The notes under the pieces are model-generated. The model was given only the letters and a program-made list of their open reading frames with translations. It did no database searches and was not told the origin of the DNA. Below are positions 7,252-15,795 of a stretch of DNA of 64,000 nt, one piece after another (positions within the stretch are counted from its first letter, which is position 1; each line of letters begins with the position of its first letter). Source of the DNA: CALMEC01 sp964434425 (GTDB lineage: Bacteria > Actinomycetota > Thermoleophilia > Miltoncostaeales > Miltoncostaeaceae); assembly GCA_964434425.1 (NCBI GenBank), contig CAYSVH010000008.1:1-64000 (forward strand), given 5' to 3'. The translations under genes were made by a program, and so were the position numbers.

Positions 7252-9722
7252 ACCCCACCTGGTTCCGGCGGGTCGGGCTTCTCACGGTGGGCGCGCTCGC
7301 CACCACGGGACCGGTGCTCCTCGCCGACGAGACGGCGATCGAGGCCGGCGGCGCCGAGTCGCGGACCCTCGCCGCGGCCGGATGGCGCGACGTGATCGAC
7401 GGGCACCGCTCGCCACTCATCCCCGAGCCCTCCCGGCACGAGTCGGCGATCGTGATCCTCGAGTCGGATCCCCTCGCGCGGCGGACGGAGGCCGGCCGGG
7501 CCGCGGCGGCCAAGCAGATCGCCGCGGAGCAGCGGACGCTCGAGACGTCGCTCACGGGGTTGGGAGCGAAGGTGAACTTCCGGTATCAGAACGTGGTCAA
7601 CGGGCTGGCGATCCGCGTCCCGGCCGGACGTCTCCCGTTGGTTGCCGCACTGCCCGGCGTGCGTGCCGTCCACCCGGTGACCTACCTGGCCCCCGCCACC
7701 GAGCGGACGGCGCAGGGCAAGCCGCTCCCCGGTGCCGGAACGGCGGCGCCGACCGCGCCCGGTGCGGCCTCTTCGGCTCCCGCCACCATCGCGCTCATCG
7801 ACGCGGGCGTCCACGCCCAGCATCCGTGGCTGGGCGGTGGCGTGGGGAACACCCGTCTCATCGTCGGTGGCGCGGATTTCGTCCAGGGGAACCGCACACC
7901 CGAGGCATTGCCGGAGGCACGCGTCCTCGAGGCGCACGGCACGCAGATGGCATCCCTGGTCCTCAACTCCGATGCGGTCCGCGCGCTGCCGGCCGATCGC
8001 CTGCCGCGCATGTTCGCCTATCGCGTCATGGCCCCCGAGCGCGTCGACGGCCGCACGCGCATGCTGGCGCGCAGCGACCGGGTCATCGCCGCGATCGACC
8101 GGGCCGTCGACCCCAACGAGGACGCCCGGCTCGACGATCACGCGTCGGTCATTCTGCTGGGTGTCAGCCGCGGCGCGCCCACATCGGGCGATGAGCCGGT
8201 GCGTGAGGCGGCGGAGAACGCCGATCGCGTCGGATCCGTCGTCGTGGCACCGGCCGGCAACGACGGTCCGTCCGGCGACGCATCCGGCGGCACGGTTGCG
8301 GGCCCCGCGGCATCCGAGTCGGTCCTCACCGTCGGTGCCGCCGGTTCCGAGACCCGACCCCGCACCGGTTCGCTCGCGTTGTCGGTCGGTCCCGCCGCGG
8401 CGCGGCTGACCGGTCTTCCGCTCATCGGCGCGCGTCCCGCCGACACGCCCCTGCCGTTGGTCGTGCTCGCGGGTCCCGACGGCGTCCACACCGGCAGCGA
8501 GATCGACCACTACGTGGACGACCGCGGCCAGAGTCGTGTGCGGGATGCCGTCGTCGTCGTGTCACGGGGTGGGGAGACCATCCCGGTCAAGGCCCGCCGC
8601 GCGGCGCAGGCCGGTGCCCGGGGTCTCGTCGTCTGGGACGAGGCCGGTGACGGACGCTTCCCCGGGATCTCCGCCGAGACCATCGTGCCCATCCCGGTCG
8701 TCGGACTGGGACGCGACCAGGGGCAGGCCCTCCTGCAGCACTCCGACCTCCAGGTCACCATCACCGAGGACGCGGCCACGCCGATGGGGGTCCGCGTCGC
8801 CTCGTTCTCGTCACGCGGACCCACCACCGAGGGGCGCTCCGAACCGGACCTGATCGCTCCCGGGATCGACGTCGAGACGGCCTTCCCCGGCGAGGGGCCC
8901 GAACTCCTCTCGGCGCGTGTCAGCGGGACGAGTCCCGCCGCGGCGCAGGTGGCCGCGCAGGTTCTGCGCCTTCGGGTCGAGCGGCCGCAGCTCACCCCGG
9001 CCCAGGTCCGCAGCCTCCTCGTCCAGTCGGCACGCGCACTGCCGGGCGAGCCGGCGCGCGCACAGGGTGCGGGACGGATCGGTACGGTCGCGCCGCGGGC
9101 CGTCGCCGTGGAGCCGGCGATCGTGTCGATCCGGCGCCGGGAGGACTCACCGGCCAGCACGGTCCCGTTCGCCATCAGTTCGATGACCGATGTTCCGCTC
9201 ACGCTGCGGGCGGCGGTCATTCGCAACGGCGCCACCGTCGTCCGGCCGGGAGCCGCGACGACGCTGCCTCCGCGCGGGCGGGCGGCCATGAACGTCACCG
9301 TGCCCGCGGGATACCCGCCGTCGGATGCCGTGCTCGTCCTCATCGACGGCGACGGCGAGGTCGTCGCATCCGCCCCCTTCGTCGTGGTGCCGCCCGTCTC
9401 CACGACGACACGCCTGAGGGTCCCGATCGTGAACACCGCGTCGTCCACGGCCCAGGTCACGGTCGGCGTCACCGGTGGCGGCACGGCACGTTCCCTTGAG
9501 GTGTGGCTCGTGCCGGTGGGGACCGACCGCGGCGATGCCATCCGGATGAGTTCGGACCGCGTGCAGACGGAGTGGCCGTCCGGCACCTACCGGTTCGCCG
9601 TCACGCGCCGCAGCGCGGAGGGGAAGAGGGTTGCGGCCGGCGGCTACCGGGTCCGCATCAGCGCGGTCGCCCCGGACGGACGGCGCCTCTCCCAGATGAG
9701 CCGGCCCTTCACCCTCCGGTAG
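7248..9722 (+). CDS. Secreted subtilisin-like serine protease (S8) with PA-domain insert
   Basis: An 824-residue exported protease. A signal peptide (RRVGLLTVGALATTGPVLLA) is followed by a propeptide-like region ending near residue 145. The catalytic Asp lies in ALIDAGVH (about 185), His in EAHGTQMASL (about 228), the oxyanion Asn in APAGNDGPSG, and Ser in SGTSPAAAQV (about 560). A PA-like insert (around residues 415-510) splits the His and Ser blocks; the last 200 residues look like beta-sandwich modules. The Ser block reads GTSPAAA where most members have GTSMAAP, still compatible with activity. It starts in an ATGA overlap with tsaD, an unusual partner for t6A genes. Confidence 0.88.
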   Translation: MNPTWFRRVGLLTVGALATTGPVLLADETAIEAGGAESRTLAAAGWRDVIDGHRSPLIPEPSRHESAIVILESDPLARRTEAGRAAAAKQIAAEQRTLETSLTGLGAKVNFRYQNVVNGLAIRVPAGRLPLVAALPGVRAVHPVTYLAPATERTAQGKPLPGAGTAAPTAPGAASSAPATIALIDAGVHAQHPWLGGGVGNTRLIVGGADFVQGNRTPEALPEARVLEAHGTQMASLVLNSDAVRALPADRLPRMFAYRVMAPERVDGRTRMLARSDRVIAAIDRAVDPNEDARLDDHASVILLGVSRGAPTSGDEPVREAAENADRVGSVVVAPAGNDGPSGDASGGTVAGPAASESVLTVGAAGSETRPRTGSLALSVGPAAARLTGLPLIGARPADTPLPLVVLAGPDGVHTGSEIDHYVDDRGQSRVRDAVVVVSRGGETIPVKARRAAQAGARGLVVWDEAGDGRFPGISAETIVPIPVVGLGRDQGQALLQHSDLQVTITEDAATPMGVRVASFSSRGPTTEGRSEPDLIAPGIDVETAFPGEGPELLSARVSGTSPAAAQVAAQVLRLRVERPQLTPAQVRSLLVQSARALPGEPARAQGAGRIGTVAPRAVAVEPAIVSIRRREDSPASTVPFAISSMTDVPLTLRAAVIRNGATVVRPGAATTLPPRGRAAMNVTVPAGYPPSDAVLVLIDGDGEVVASAPFVVVPPVSTTTRLRVPIVNTASSTAQVTVGVTGGGTARSLEVWLVPVGTDRGDAIRMSSDRVQTEWPSGTYRFAVTRRSAEGKRVAAGGYRVRISAVAPDGRRLSQMSRPFTLR

Positions 9723-9752
9723 CGCCGCGCGCCCGTTGCGGCGGCGTCGGAC

Positions 9753-9811
9753 TCAAGTAACACTTGACACGACCCTCCGGCGAGGGCATTGTTTGTGTCC
9801 GAACCGCACAA
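9753..9811 (+). promoter_or_regulatory. rex promoter with Rex-type operator and a second inverted repeat
   Basis: TTGACA (9764-9769) and CATTGT (9787-9792) are spaced 17 bp. TTGTG-N9-CACAA (9793-9811) lies directly after the -10 and resembles the Rex operator TTGTGAA-N-TTCACAA, although its half-site spacing of 9 falls between the usual variants. A perfect 6-3-6 inverted repeat, TCAAGT-AAC-ACTTGA (9753-9767), overlaps the -35 and could be a second operator. The layout suggests negative autoregulation of rex. Confidence 0.6.
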
Positions 9812-9847
9812 TCCCGGACCGTTCCCGCACCCCAGAAGGACACGTCC

Positions 9848-10471
9848 ATGCCGCAGGATCGACTCACACTCGGTGTCGCAGCGCGTCTGTCGCGCTATCT
9901 CCAGGTGCTCACCCAGGCCAAGAAGATGGGCAAGGTCTCAATCTCGTCGCAGGCCATCTCGGAGTACACCAACGTCAACCCGACGCAGATCCGCCGCGAC
10001 CTCTCCGGTTTCGGGAAGTTCGGCAAGCGCGGGGTCGGCTACGACATCGACATGCTGATCGCGCAGATCCGCAAGATCCTGCGCACGTCCGGGCAGCACA
10101 ACATCGCCCTGTTCGGTGCCGGGAATCTGGGTCTCGCCATCGCCAGTTCGGGTGTGTTCGTGGACCACGGCTTCCGGATCTCGGCCATCTTCGACGTCGA
10201 CCCGGACAAGGTGGGGCAGAGGGTCGGCGACCTGACGGTCCGGCACTACTCCGATCTGCCGCAGGTCGTCGCGGAGGACGGGATCATGGTGGGCGTCATG
10301 GCGGTGCCGAGCCATGCGGCGCAGATGGTCGCGGACGACCTCGTCGCCTCCGGCGTGAAGATCATCTTCAACTATTCGGATGCGCTCCTGACGGTGCCGT
10401 CCGACGTGACGGTCCACACCTCCAGCCCCGCCGTCGAACTGCTCTACGCGCTCTACTTCTATCTCACCTGA
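9848..10471 (+). CDS. rex: Redox-sensing transcriptional repressor Rex
   Basis: DNA-binding sensor of the NADH/NAD+ ratio that represses fermentative and respiratory genes when NADH is low. The 207 residues comprise an N-terminal winged helix (RLSRYLQVL, then NPTQIRRDLSGFGKFGKRGVGY) and a Rossmann domain with GAGNLGLAI near residue 92, closing with the domain-swap helix VELLYALYFYL. The ATG at 9848 has AGAAGGA at good spacing. An operator-like site sits in its own promoter. The 3' end overlaps the convergent YgjV-like gene by 13 bp. Confidence 0.96.
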   Translation: MPQDRLTLGVAARLSRYLQVLTQAKKMGKVSISSQAISEYTNVNPTQIRRDLSGFGKFGKRGVGYDIDMLIAQIRKILRTSGQHNIALFGAGNLGLAIASSGVFVDHGFRISAIFDVDPDKVGQRVGDLTVRHYSDLPQVVAEDGIMVGVMAVPSHAAQMVADDLVASGVKIIFNYSDALLTVPSDVTVHTSSPAVELLYALYFYLT

Positions 10472-11118
10472 CCATCCGGGAGCGGGCCGCCGCCGGGACC
10501 GATGCGGCGTTCGTACCGATCTCCGATCCGTGTGAATCCCACCCGTTCCAGGTAGCGGGCGTGGGCGTCCGTCCCCGGGGCGCTCGTCAGCACGGTGATT
10601 CCCCGCCGGGCGAGGATGCCGGTGTCATGTTCATAGAGATGGGTCGCAACCCGAAGGTCGCGGTAGGCGGGAGCGGCGTAGTCCAGCGCCACGGAGGCGC
10701 GCCCGTTCGCCACCGGACCCACGATGACCATTCCGGCCGGCACGGCGTCGCACAGGACCGCGAGCACGGTGTCGGCGTCATCCCCAGACATCCGGAAGTC
10801 CGGTTGGAAGCGCGCGATCTCCGGTCCGTGGAAGTCGAGGAACGCCGCCACGAACGCATCGTCGGGCCTCATCGTGACCGTCGTGAACTCCTCGTCGATC
10901 CGTCTCAGACGCACGAGATGGACGACGTTGACCGCGACCACGATGAGGTTGAGGACCGCCACGGGATACGCATGGATGAGGACCCCGTAGACGACGAAGG
11001 CGATCGCGCCGCACAGGTTGATCCACCGGAGGCGCACGATCGACCGCATCATCAGCGAGACCGCGATGATCGCGGACGCGGCGTAGCCGAGGAGTTCGAG
11101 GGCGAGGTCGTGGGTCAT
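10459..11118 (-). CDS. YgjV-like membrane protein with C-terminal GNAT-like domain
   Basis: The 219-residue product has two parts. Residues 1-75 form three membrane helices (LLGYAASAIIAVSLMM, LCGAIAFVVYGVLI, VAVLNLIVVAVNVVHLV), matching inner-membrane proteins of the YgjV type. Residues 85-210 look like an acetyltransferase-like fold (DAFVAAFLDFHG, YAAPAYRDLRVATHLYE, YLERVGFTRIGDRYER). The same two-domain arrangement is known in other YgjV-family proteins. No function can be assigned. The start at 11118 gives the first hydrophobic helix directly; upstream frame is not family-like. It is convergent with rex and divergent from the DUF815 ATPase. Confidence 0.72.
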   Translation of the reverse strand: MTHDLALELLGYAASAIIAVSLMMRSIVRLRWINLCGAIAFVVYGVLIHAYPVAVLNLIVVAVNVVHLVRLRRIDEEFTTVTMRPDDAFVAAFLDFHGPEIARFQPDFRMSGDDADTVLAVLCDAVPAGMVIVGPVANGRASVALDYAAPAYRDLRVATHLYEHDTGILARRGITVLTSAPGTDAHARYLERVGFTRIGDRYERRIGPGGGPLPDGQVR

Positions 11119-11214
11119 CGTGAGGGCGGGTCCCTGGGCCCGTCGTCTGCGACACTTCGCCGACGGCGGGCGCGTCCCCTTCCGACGGGCCGCCACCCTG
11201 TGAGCCGGAGATCG

Positions 11215-12402
11215 ATGCATACGCTGATCGGATACGCACCGCTGCACGACGACCCATTGGTCGGGTCCCTCCTCGCGTTCGGGGACGATCCCTCCGGTGC
11301 GGCCGCGCGCCACGTGGCCACCGCCCTGGTCACCCTCGAGGCTCCCGTACCGTTCGCCGTCGCCCTCCGTGTGCTGGGAGCCTCCGGACCGCTGCCCGCG
11401 GCCGCCCGAGCGGGTCTGTCCGAACGCGGGCGCCGGATCCTCGCCCGTGAGCTCACGATCCTGGCGACCGTCGCCCACGGGTCGCTGCGGCCGGCTCTCG
11501 ACGCCCACGGCCTCGGGGACTACGTCCCGGACGGTCCGCCCGCGGTGTCGCCCGCGCTCCCCGTCGCGGCGGTCGACCTCGCCATGCACATGGCGGAGTC
11601 CCGGGAATGGGCGCCGTTCGCGGACGAGATCGCCGCGTTCCACCTCCGCGAGGGCATCGGGGCGCTGGCCACGCACCGTGTCCTGCGCGTGGTCGACGGA
11701 GAACTCCGGGGTATCAAGCATCCGGATGTCGTCATGGAGTCCGATCTGGTCGGGGGAGAGCGGGTGCGCCGTCGACTCGCGGACGTCCTGCGTGCGTTCG
11801 TGGTCGGCGGACCGGCGGTCGACGTGCTCCTCTACGACCCGCCGGGGACCGGCAAGTCCACAACGGTGCACGCGCTCGCCGCGGCCTTCGCCGATGAGGG
11901 GCTGCGCCTCGTCCAGGTCGACCGACGTGAGACGTCACATCTCAGCGCGGTGATGGAGTCGCTGCGCGGCGAGGGGCCCCGCACGGTCATCGTTCTCGAC
12001 GATCTCGTGTTCGACGAGCACGAGCGCGCCGACCGTGAGCTTCGCGCGATGCTCGAGGGCGATGCGTCCCGGCGGCCCGGGAATGTCGCCGTGTGGGCCA
12101 CGTCCAACCGCATGCGGCTCATCCACGAGACGCGGACGGAACGCGAGGAGGACCTCGAGGAGCATCTGGGCCGGGGCGAGCGGTCCGCGCTCGCCAGCCG
12201 GTTCGGCCTTCGCATCGGCTTCGGCTTCGTCACCGTGGACGAGTTCCTGAGCATCGCGCGGGCACTGGTGCGCCGCCGGCTGGGCACGGTTCCGCCGGGC
12301 TTCGATGCCGGTGCGCGACGCTTCGCCGTCGACCGCGGACTCACGCCGCGTGCGGCCCGTCAGTACGCGGACCTCTCTCCGGACGGACCGGGCTCCCCCT
12401 AG
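11215..12402 (+). CDS. AAA+ ATPase, DUF815 family
   Basis: A 395-residue ATP-binding protein of unconfirmed role. Walker A is DPPGTGKSTT near residue 210 and Walker B is TVIVLDDLVFDE near residue 258; WATSNRM is a sensor-1-like segment and the ending TPRAARQYADL is typical of DUF815 proteins. The N-terminal 190 residues are alpha-helical and poorly conserved. The ATG at 11215 has CGGAG 4 nt upstream; a GTG at 11200 is possible. The gene stands alone between a divergent YgjV-like gene and a leaderless ligase gene. Confidence 0.75.
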   Translation: MHTLIGYAPLHDDPLVGSLLAFGDDPSGAAARHVATALVTLEAPVPFAVALRVLGASGPLPAAARAGLSERGRRILARELTILATVAHGSLRPALDAHGLGDYVPDGPPAVSPALPVAAVDLAMHMAESREWAPFADEIAAFHLREGIGALATHRVLRVVDGELRGIKHPDVVMESDLVGGERVRRRLADVLRAFVVGGPAVDVLLYDPPGTGKSTTVHALAAAFADEGLRLVQVDRRETSHLSAVMESLRGEGPRTVIVLDDLVFDEHERADRELRAMLEGDASRRPGNVAVWATSNRMRLIHETRTEREEDLEEHLGRGERSALASRFGLRIGFGFVTVDEFLSIARALVRRRLGTVPPGFDAGARRFAVDRGLTPRAARQYADLSPDGPGSP

Positions 12403-12522
12403 GGAACACCGGCCGGGTGGCGGTGGACGTCCGCCGTGTTCCACGATGGGGTCGCGTTCCCGTTTGGCGGTCACCCGCCGTTCCGGCCGGATCGCCGGGA
12501 CGCGTTGCTACACTCGCCCGCA

Positions 12523-13719
12523 GTGACCGCACCGGATCCACAGGGCCTTCTCGAGGGTGTCGAAGCACGGTTCGCGGAATCGACGGACTTCACCGTCGGG
12601 CTGGAGGAGGAGTATCAGATACTCGATCCCTCCACGCGTGCGCTCACCAACCGGTTCGAGGACATGATCGCCGCGGTGCCCGCGGGGCTCGCCGACCGTT
12701 TCGCCGGAGAGCTCATCGCCAGTGAGATCGAGTACCGGACCGACAAGCACGACGGGTTCGCATCGGCGGCGCGTGAGCTGGTGGACGGACGGCTGGCGGC
12801 CTTCGAGGTCGCCGACCGCGTCGGCGTCGATCTCGGGATCACGGGTGTGCATCCGTTCAGCCGCTGGGAGGATCAGCGCCTCATCGACACGCCGCACTAC
12901 CGGCTTCTGGACGAGACGCTGGGGTACGTGGCCTGGACGAACAACACCTGGTCGACGCATCTCCACTGCGGCATCCGCGGGGCGGATCGTGCGATCGCCG
13001 TCGCGACGGCGATGAGGAGCGTACTGCCCGAACTTCTGGCGCTGTCGGCCAACAGCCCGATCTTCATGGGGCGCGCCACCCGCCTGCACTCCACGCGGAC
13101 CCAGGTGTTCGTCCGCAGCTTCCCGCGGTGCGGCATTCCTGACGCGTTCCGCACGTGGGACGAGTACGCCGCCTACATCCGCTTCCTGGAGGCCTCCGAC
13201 TCCATTCAGAAGAGCACCCAGATCTGGTGGAGCATCCGTCCCCACCACACGTTCGGCACGGTTGAGGTCCGCATCTGCGACGGACAGACCGACATGCGTC
13301 ACGCCGTCGCCATCATGGCGCTCGCCTATGCACTGATCGCGCGGTTTGCCGCGGCGTACGACGAGGGGGACGCACTCCCGGCGCACCCGAACCGGCTGAT
13401 CGAGGAGAACCTCTGGCGGGCCATACGCCATGGGATCACCGGGCGCATGATCAACCTCGACGACGCGTCCGAACGCCCGGCGCGCGCGGCGCTCGGGAGG
13501 CTGTGCGATTTCGTGGACCCGGTGGTCGACGGCCTCGGCATCCGACGGTTCATCGACGACGCACGGAACCTCATCGAGGGTGACAACGGTGCGGTCTGGC
13601 AACGGGCCCTGCTCGATAAGCTGGGATCTCCGACGGACGTCATGGCCGCCGTCATCGAGCGGACGCGGGTGTCCGCCACCGTAATGCGCGACGAGCTTCA
13701 GAAGGAGATGGTCACATGA
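12523..13719 (+). CDS. Glutamate-cysteine ligase-like carboxylate-amine ligase (YbdK/GCS2 family)
   Basis: ATP-dependent amide-forming enzyme of the GCS2 family, weakly glutamate-cysteine ligase-like in characterised members. The 398 residues show VGLEEEYQILDP near residue 20, THLHCGIRG near 150, RSFPRCGIPD near 205 and GTVEVRICDGQTD near 250, all family blocks. GTG 12523 is the start; TACACT (12509-12514) ends 8 nt before it and no ribosome-binding site is seen, so the transcript is probably leaderless. It overlaps the DUF1844 gene by 4 bp. The true physiological substrate is not evident; an EgtA-type role is possible but no other ergothioneine genes are here. Confidence 0.82.
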   Translation: MTAPDPQGLLEGVEARFAESTDFTVGLEEEYQILDPSTRALTNRFEDMIAAVPAGLADRFAGELIASEIEYRTDKHDGFASAARELVDGRLAAFEVADRVGVDLGITGVHPFSRWEDQRLIDTPHYRLLDETLGYVAWTNNTWSTHLHCGIRGADRAIAVATAMRSVLPELLALSANSPIFMGRATRLHSTRTQVFVRSFPRCGIPDAFRTWDEYAAYIRFLEASDSIQKSTQIWWSIRPHHTFGTVEVRICDGQTDMRHAVAIMALAYALIARFAAAYDEGDALPAHPNRLIEENLWRAIRHGITGRMINLDDASERPARAALGRLCDFVDPVVDGLGIRRFIDDARNLIEGDNGAVWQRALLDKLGSPTDVMAAVIERTRVSATVMRDELQKEMVT

Positions 13720-14189
13720 CCGACGAGGGACGACCGGCCGACGATCCGCAGGGCGGGCCGAGCCCCGATCAGATGAGCCCGGAGGATCTGATGCGCGAGA
13801 TGGCGCGTCAGCTGGCCGAACGCCCCGTCCGGGATTTCGTCATGCAGACGATGGCGACGTTCGCCGACCTCGCCGGCATCCGGCTCGGCTACGGACCCGA
13901 GGGGCCGGCACGTCGTGACCTTCCGCAGGCGCGCCTCGCCATCGAGACGCTGCGCGCGCTCGTGGCCGTCATCGAGGCGGAGGGAGGCGCCGCCCAGGCC
14001 CGCCCCTTCCGTGAGCCTCTGGCGCAGCTGCAGATGCTCTACGCCCGGGCCTCCGAGGAGCAGGCGTCGTCGGCCGCGTCCGGGGCCGCCGAGGGCGAGG
14101 CGGACGGCGACGGTCAGTCGGGCATCTGGACGCCCGAGGGAACCGACAAGGGACCGGGTGGACAGGGTCTGTGGACCCCGGGTGGCTGA
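13716..14189 (+). CDS. DUF1844-family small protein
   Basis: A 157-residue cytosolic protein of unknown function. The core (about residues 40-115: FVMQTMATFADLAGIRLG, then QARLAIETLRALVAVIEAE and FREPLAQLQMLYARAS) matches the helical DUF1844 pattern in which a hydrophobic helix pair is followed by an L..AR.(L/A)I..L repeat. Low-complexity acidic and glycine-rich tails flank it. It starts in an ATGA overlap with the YbdK-type ligase and precedes mtnP by about 100 bp. Confidence 0.6.
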   Translation: MTDEGRPADDPQGGPSPDQMSPEDLMREMARQLAERPVRDFVMQTMATFADLAGIRLGYGPEGPARRDLPQARLAIETLRALVAVIEAEGGAAQARPFREPLAQLQMLYARASEEQASSAASGAAEGEADGDGQSGIWTPEGTDKGPGGQGLWTPGG

Positions 14190-14294
14190 TCGATTCCGTC
14201 CGGCGGGCGGCGTGGGTCGCTCCGTTCGGACAGGTGGTGCGAGGTACCAGGGGAGGAAACGCCTCCCGAACACGACGATGTGGAGGGTGCGCAG

Positions 14295-15080
14295 GTGGCA
14301 GACGCTGAGATCGGGGTTTTCGGAGGGTCCGGGTTCTACTCGTTCCTCGACAATGTGGAGGCGGTCGCCATCGACACGCCGTACGGCCTCCCCTCGTCCA
14401 AGGTCTTCCTCGGGAAACTCGAGGGACGGTCGGTCGCGTTCCTGCCCCGGCACGGCGTCGACCACGAACTGCCCGCGCATGCGATCAATTATCGCGCGAA
14501 CCTCTGGGTGATGAAGGAGCTGGGTGTCGACTTCATCTTCGGCCCCTGCGCGAGCGGAAGCCTCCAGGCCGACGTGAAGATCGGCGACTTCGTCGTCTGC
14601 GACCAGTTCGTCGACCGCACCACCGGCCGCCGCGACACCTTCTACGACGGCCCCATCACGACGCACGTCAGCTCGGCCGACCCGTACAGTCCGGTGCTCC
14701 GCCGGCTTCTCATCGACGGCTGCAAGGAACTCGGCATCACGGTCCACGAGACGGGTACCGTCGTCGTGATCCAGGGCCCGCGGTTCTCGACGCGCGCCGA
14801 GAGCAAGTGGTTCAGCTCGGCCGGATGGGAGGTCATCAACATGACCGCCTACCCCGAGGGATACCTGGCCCGTGAGCTCGCGATCGGATACGCCAACGTG
14901 TCGCTCATCACGGACTATGACGTCGGTGTCGACGGTGTCCCGCCGGTCACCCATGCCGAGGTGGTGAAGACCTTCGGCGAGAACAACGAGAAGCTCCGGA
15001 AGCTCCTGTTCCACGTCATCCCGAAGGTCCCGGCCGAGCCGGACCCGCATGCGGCGAGCGCCCTCTCCGGCGCCCACTGA
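14295..15080 (+). CDS. mtnP: S-methyl-5'-thioadenosine phosphorylase
   Basis: Phosphorolysis of 5'-methylthioadenosine to adenine and methylthioribose-1-phosphate, salvaging polyamine by-product. The 261 residues carry the family-2 purine nucleoside phosphorylase features GGSGFY (phosphate loop), PRHGVDH, NYRANLWVMKELG, QGPRFSTRAE, NMTAYPEGYLAREL and TDYDVG. The TDYD aspartate and the threonine of NMTAYPE favour an adenine (MTA) specificity over guanosine/inosine phosphorylase. GTG 14295 is chosen for the GGAGG 8 nt upstream; GTG 14280 is an in-frame alternative. It converges with the DMT-type transporter. Confidence 0.9.
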   Translation: MADAEIGVFGGSGFYSFLDNVEAVAIDTPYGLPSSKVFLGKLEGRSVAFLPRHGVDHELPAHAINYRANLWVMKELGVDFIFGPCASGSLQADVKIGDFVVCDQFVDRTTGRRDTFYDGPITTHVSSADPYSPVLRRLLIDGCKELGITVHETGTVVVIQGPRFSTRAESKWFSSAGWEVINMTAYPEGYLARELAIGYANVSLITDYDVGVDGVPPVTHAEVVKTFGENNEKLRKLLFHVIPKVPAEPDPHAASALSGAH

Positions 15081-15099
15081 CACGTGACGTCCGTGGCGC

Positions 15100-15546
15100 T
15101 CACCCCTCGCGGAGGAGGAGGATGAGCGCCACGACGATCAGCACGATCGCGATGATCCTCCCGGCGCTGAGCTCCCGGGCGGCGATCCCCAGCCATCCGA
15201 AGCGATCGATGAGGGCCGCGATCACCAGCTGACCGGCGACCACCGCGACCATGGTGATGGTGACGCCGAGTCTCGGTGCCGCCATCAGGGTGGCCGTCAC
15301 AAGGGCGGCGCCGGCGAGACCGCCGAGCCACGTCCACCAGGGTGCGGATCCCACCTGGGCGATGCCTCCGGCGCCACCGGTCACGACGACGGCACCGAAG
15401 AGGATGAGGGTTCCGACCAGGAACGAGAGGCCGGCACTGAGAAGCGGTGAGGCCACCGCCTCCCGCAACCGCGCGTTGACGGGCGCCTGGGCGGCGATGG
15501 CGCCGCCTCCGATGGCGGCGAAGATGATGAGAGCGAACCGATCCAT
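15100..15546 (-). CDS. DMT-superfamily transporter, DUF606/YdcZ type
   Basis: A 148-residue integral membrane protein with five hydrophobic helices: IIFAAIGGGAIAAQ, LLSAGLSFLVGTLILFG, WWTWLGGLAGAALVTAT, ITMVAVVAGQLVIAALI and IIAIVLIVVALILLL. The opening with QAPVNARLR and the GSFxxWLGGxLGA-like segment identify the half-size DMT proteins of the DUF606 family, which act as dimers. Substrate unknown. The ATG at 15546 directly precedes the first helix. Confidence 0.75.
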   Translation of the reverse strand: MDRFALIIFAAIGGGAIAAQAPVNARLREAVASPLLSAGLSFLVGTLILFGAVVVTGGAGGIAQVGSAPWWTWLGGLAGAALVTATLMAAPRLGVTITMVAVVAGQLVIAALIDRFGWLGIAARELSAGRIIAIVLIVVALILLLREG

Positions 15547-15795
15547 CCGGGGAAGCTACTATCCCGGCCCGAACGACCTCGGAGGGTGGCGGAGCGTCGG
15601 CGCGTCCGTCGTCCGTGACCCGACGCCGAGAGAGGACGGCCGACCCTGCCGATTCTGGAGGTTTCGGAACGCTCTGGGGATTGGCACTCGAGGGCATCGA
15701 CCGCCGACTGTGATAGAAAAGACCGCCATTTCGGGGCCGAAGCGCTGGACGGAGGGGTCGTCCGGCGGCCACGCACTCGATGCAGACCCGAAGAA

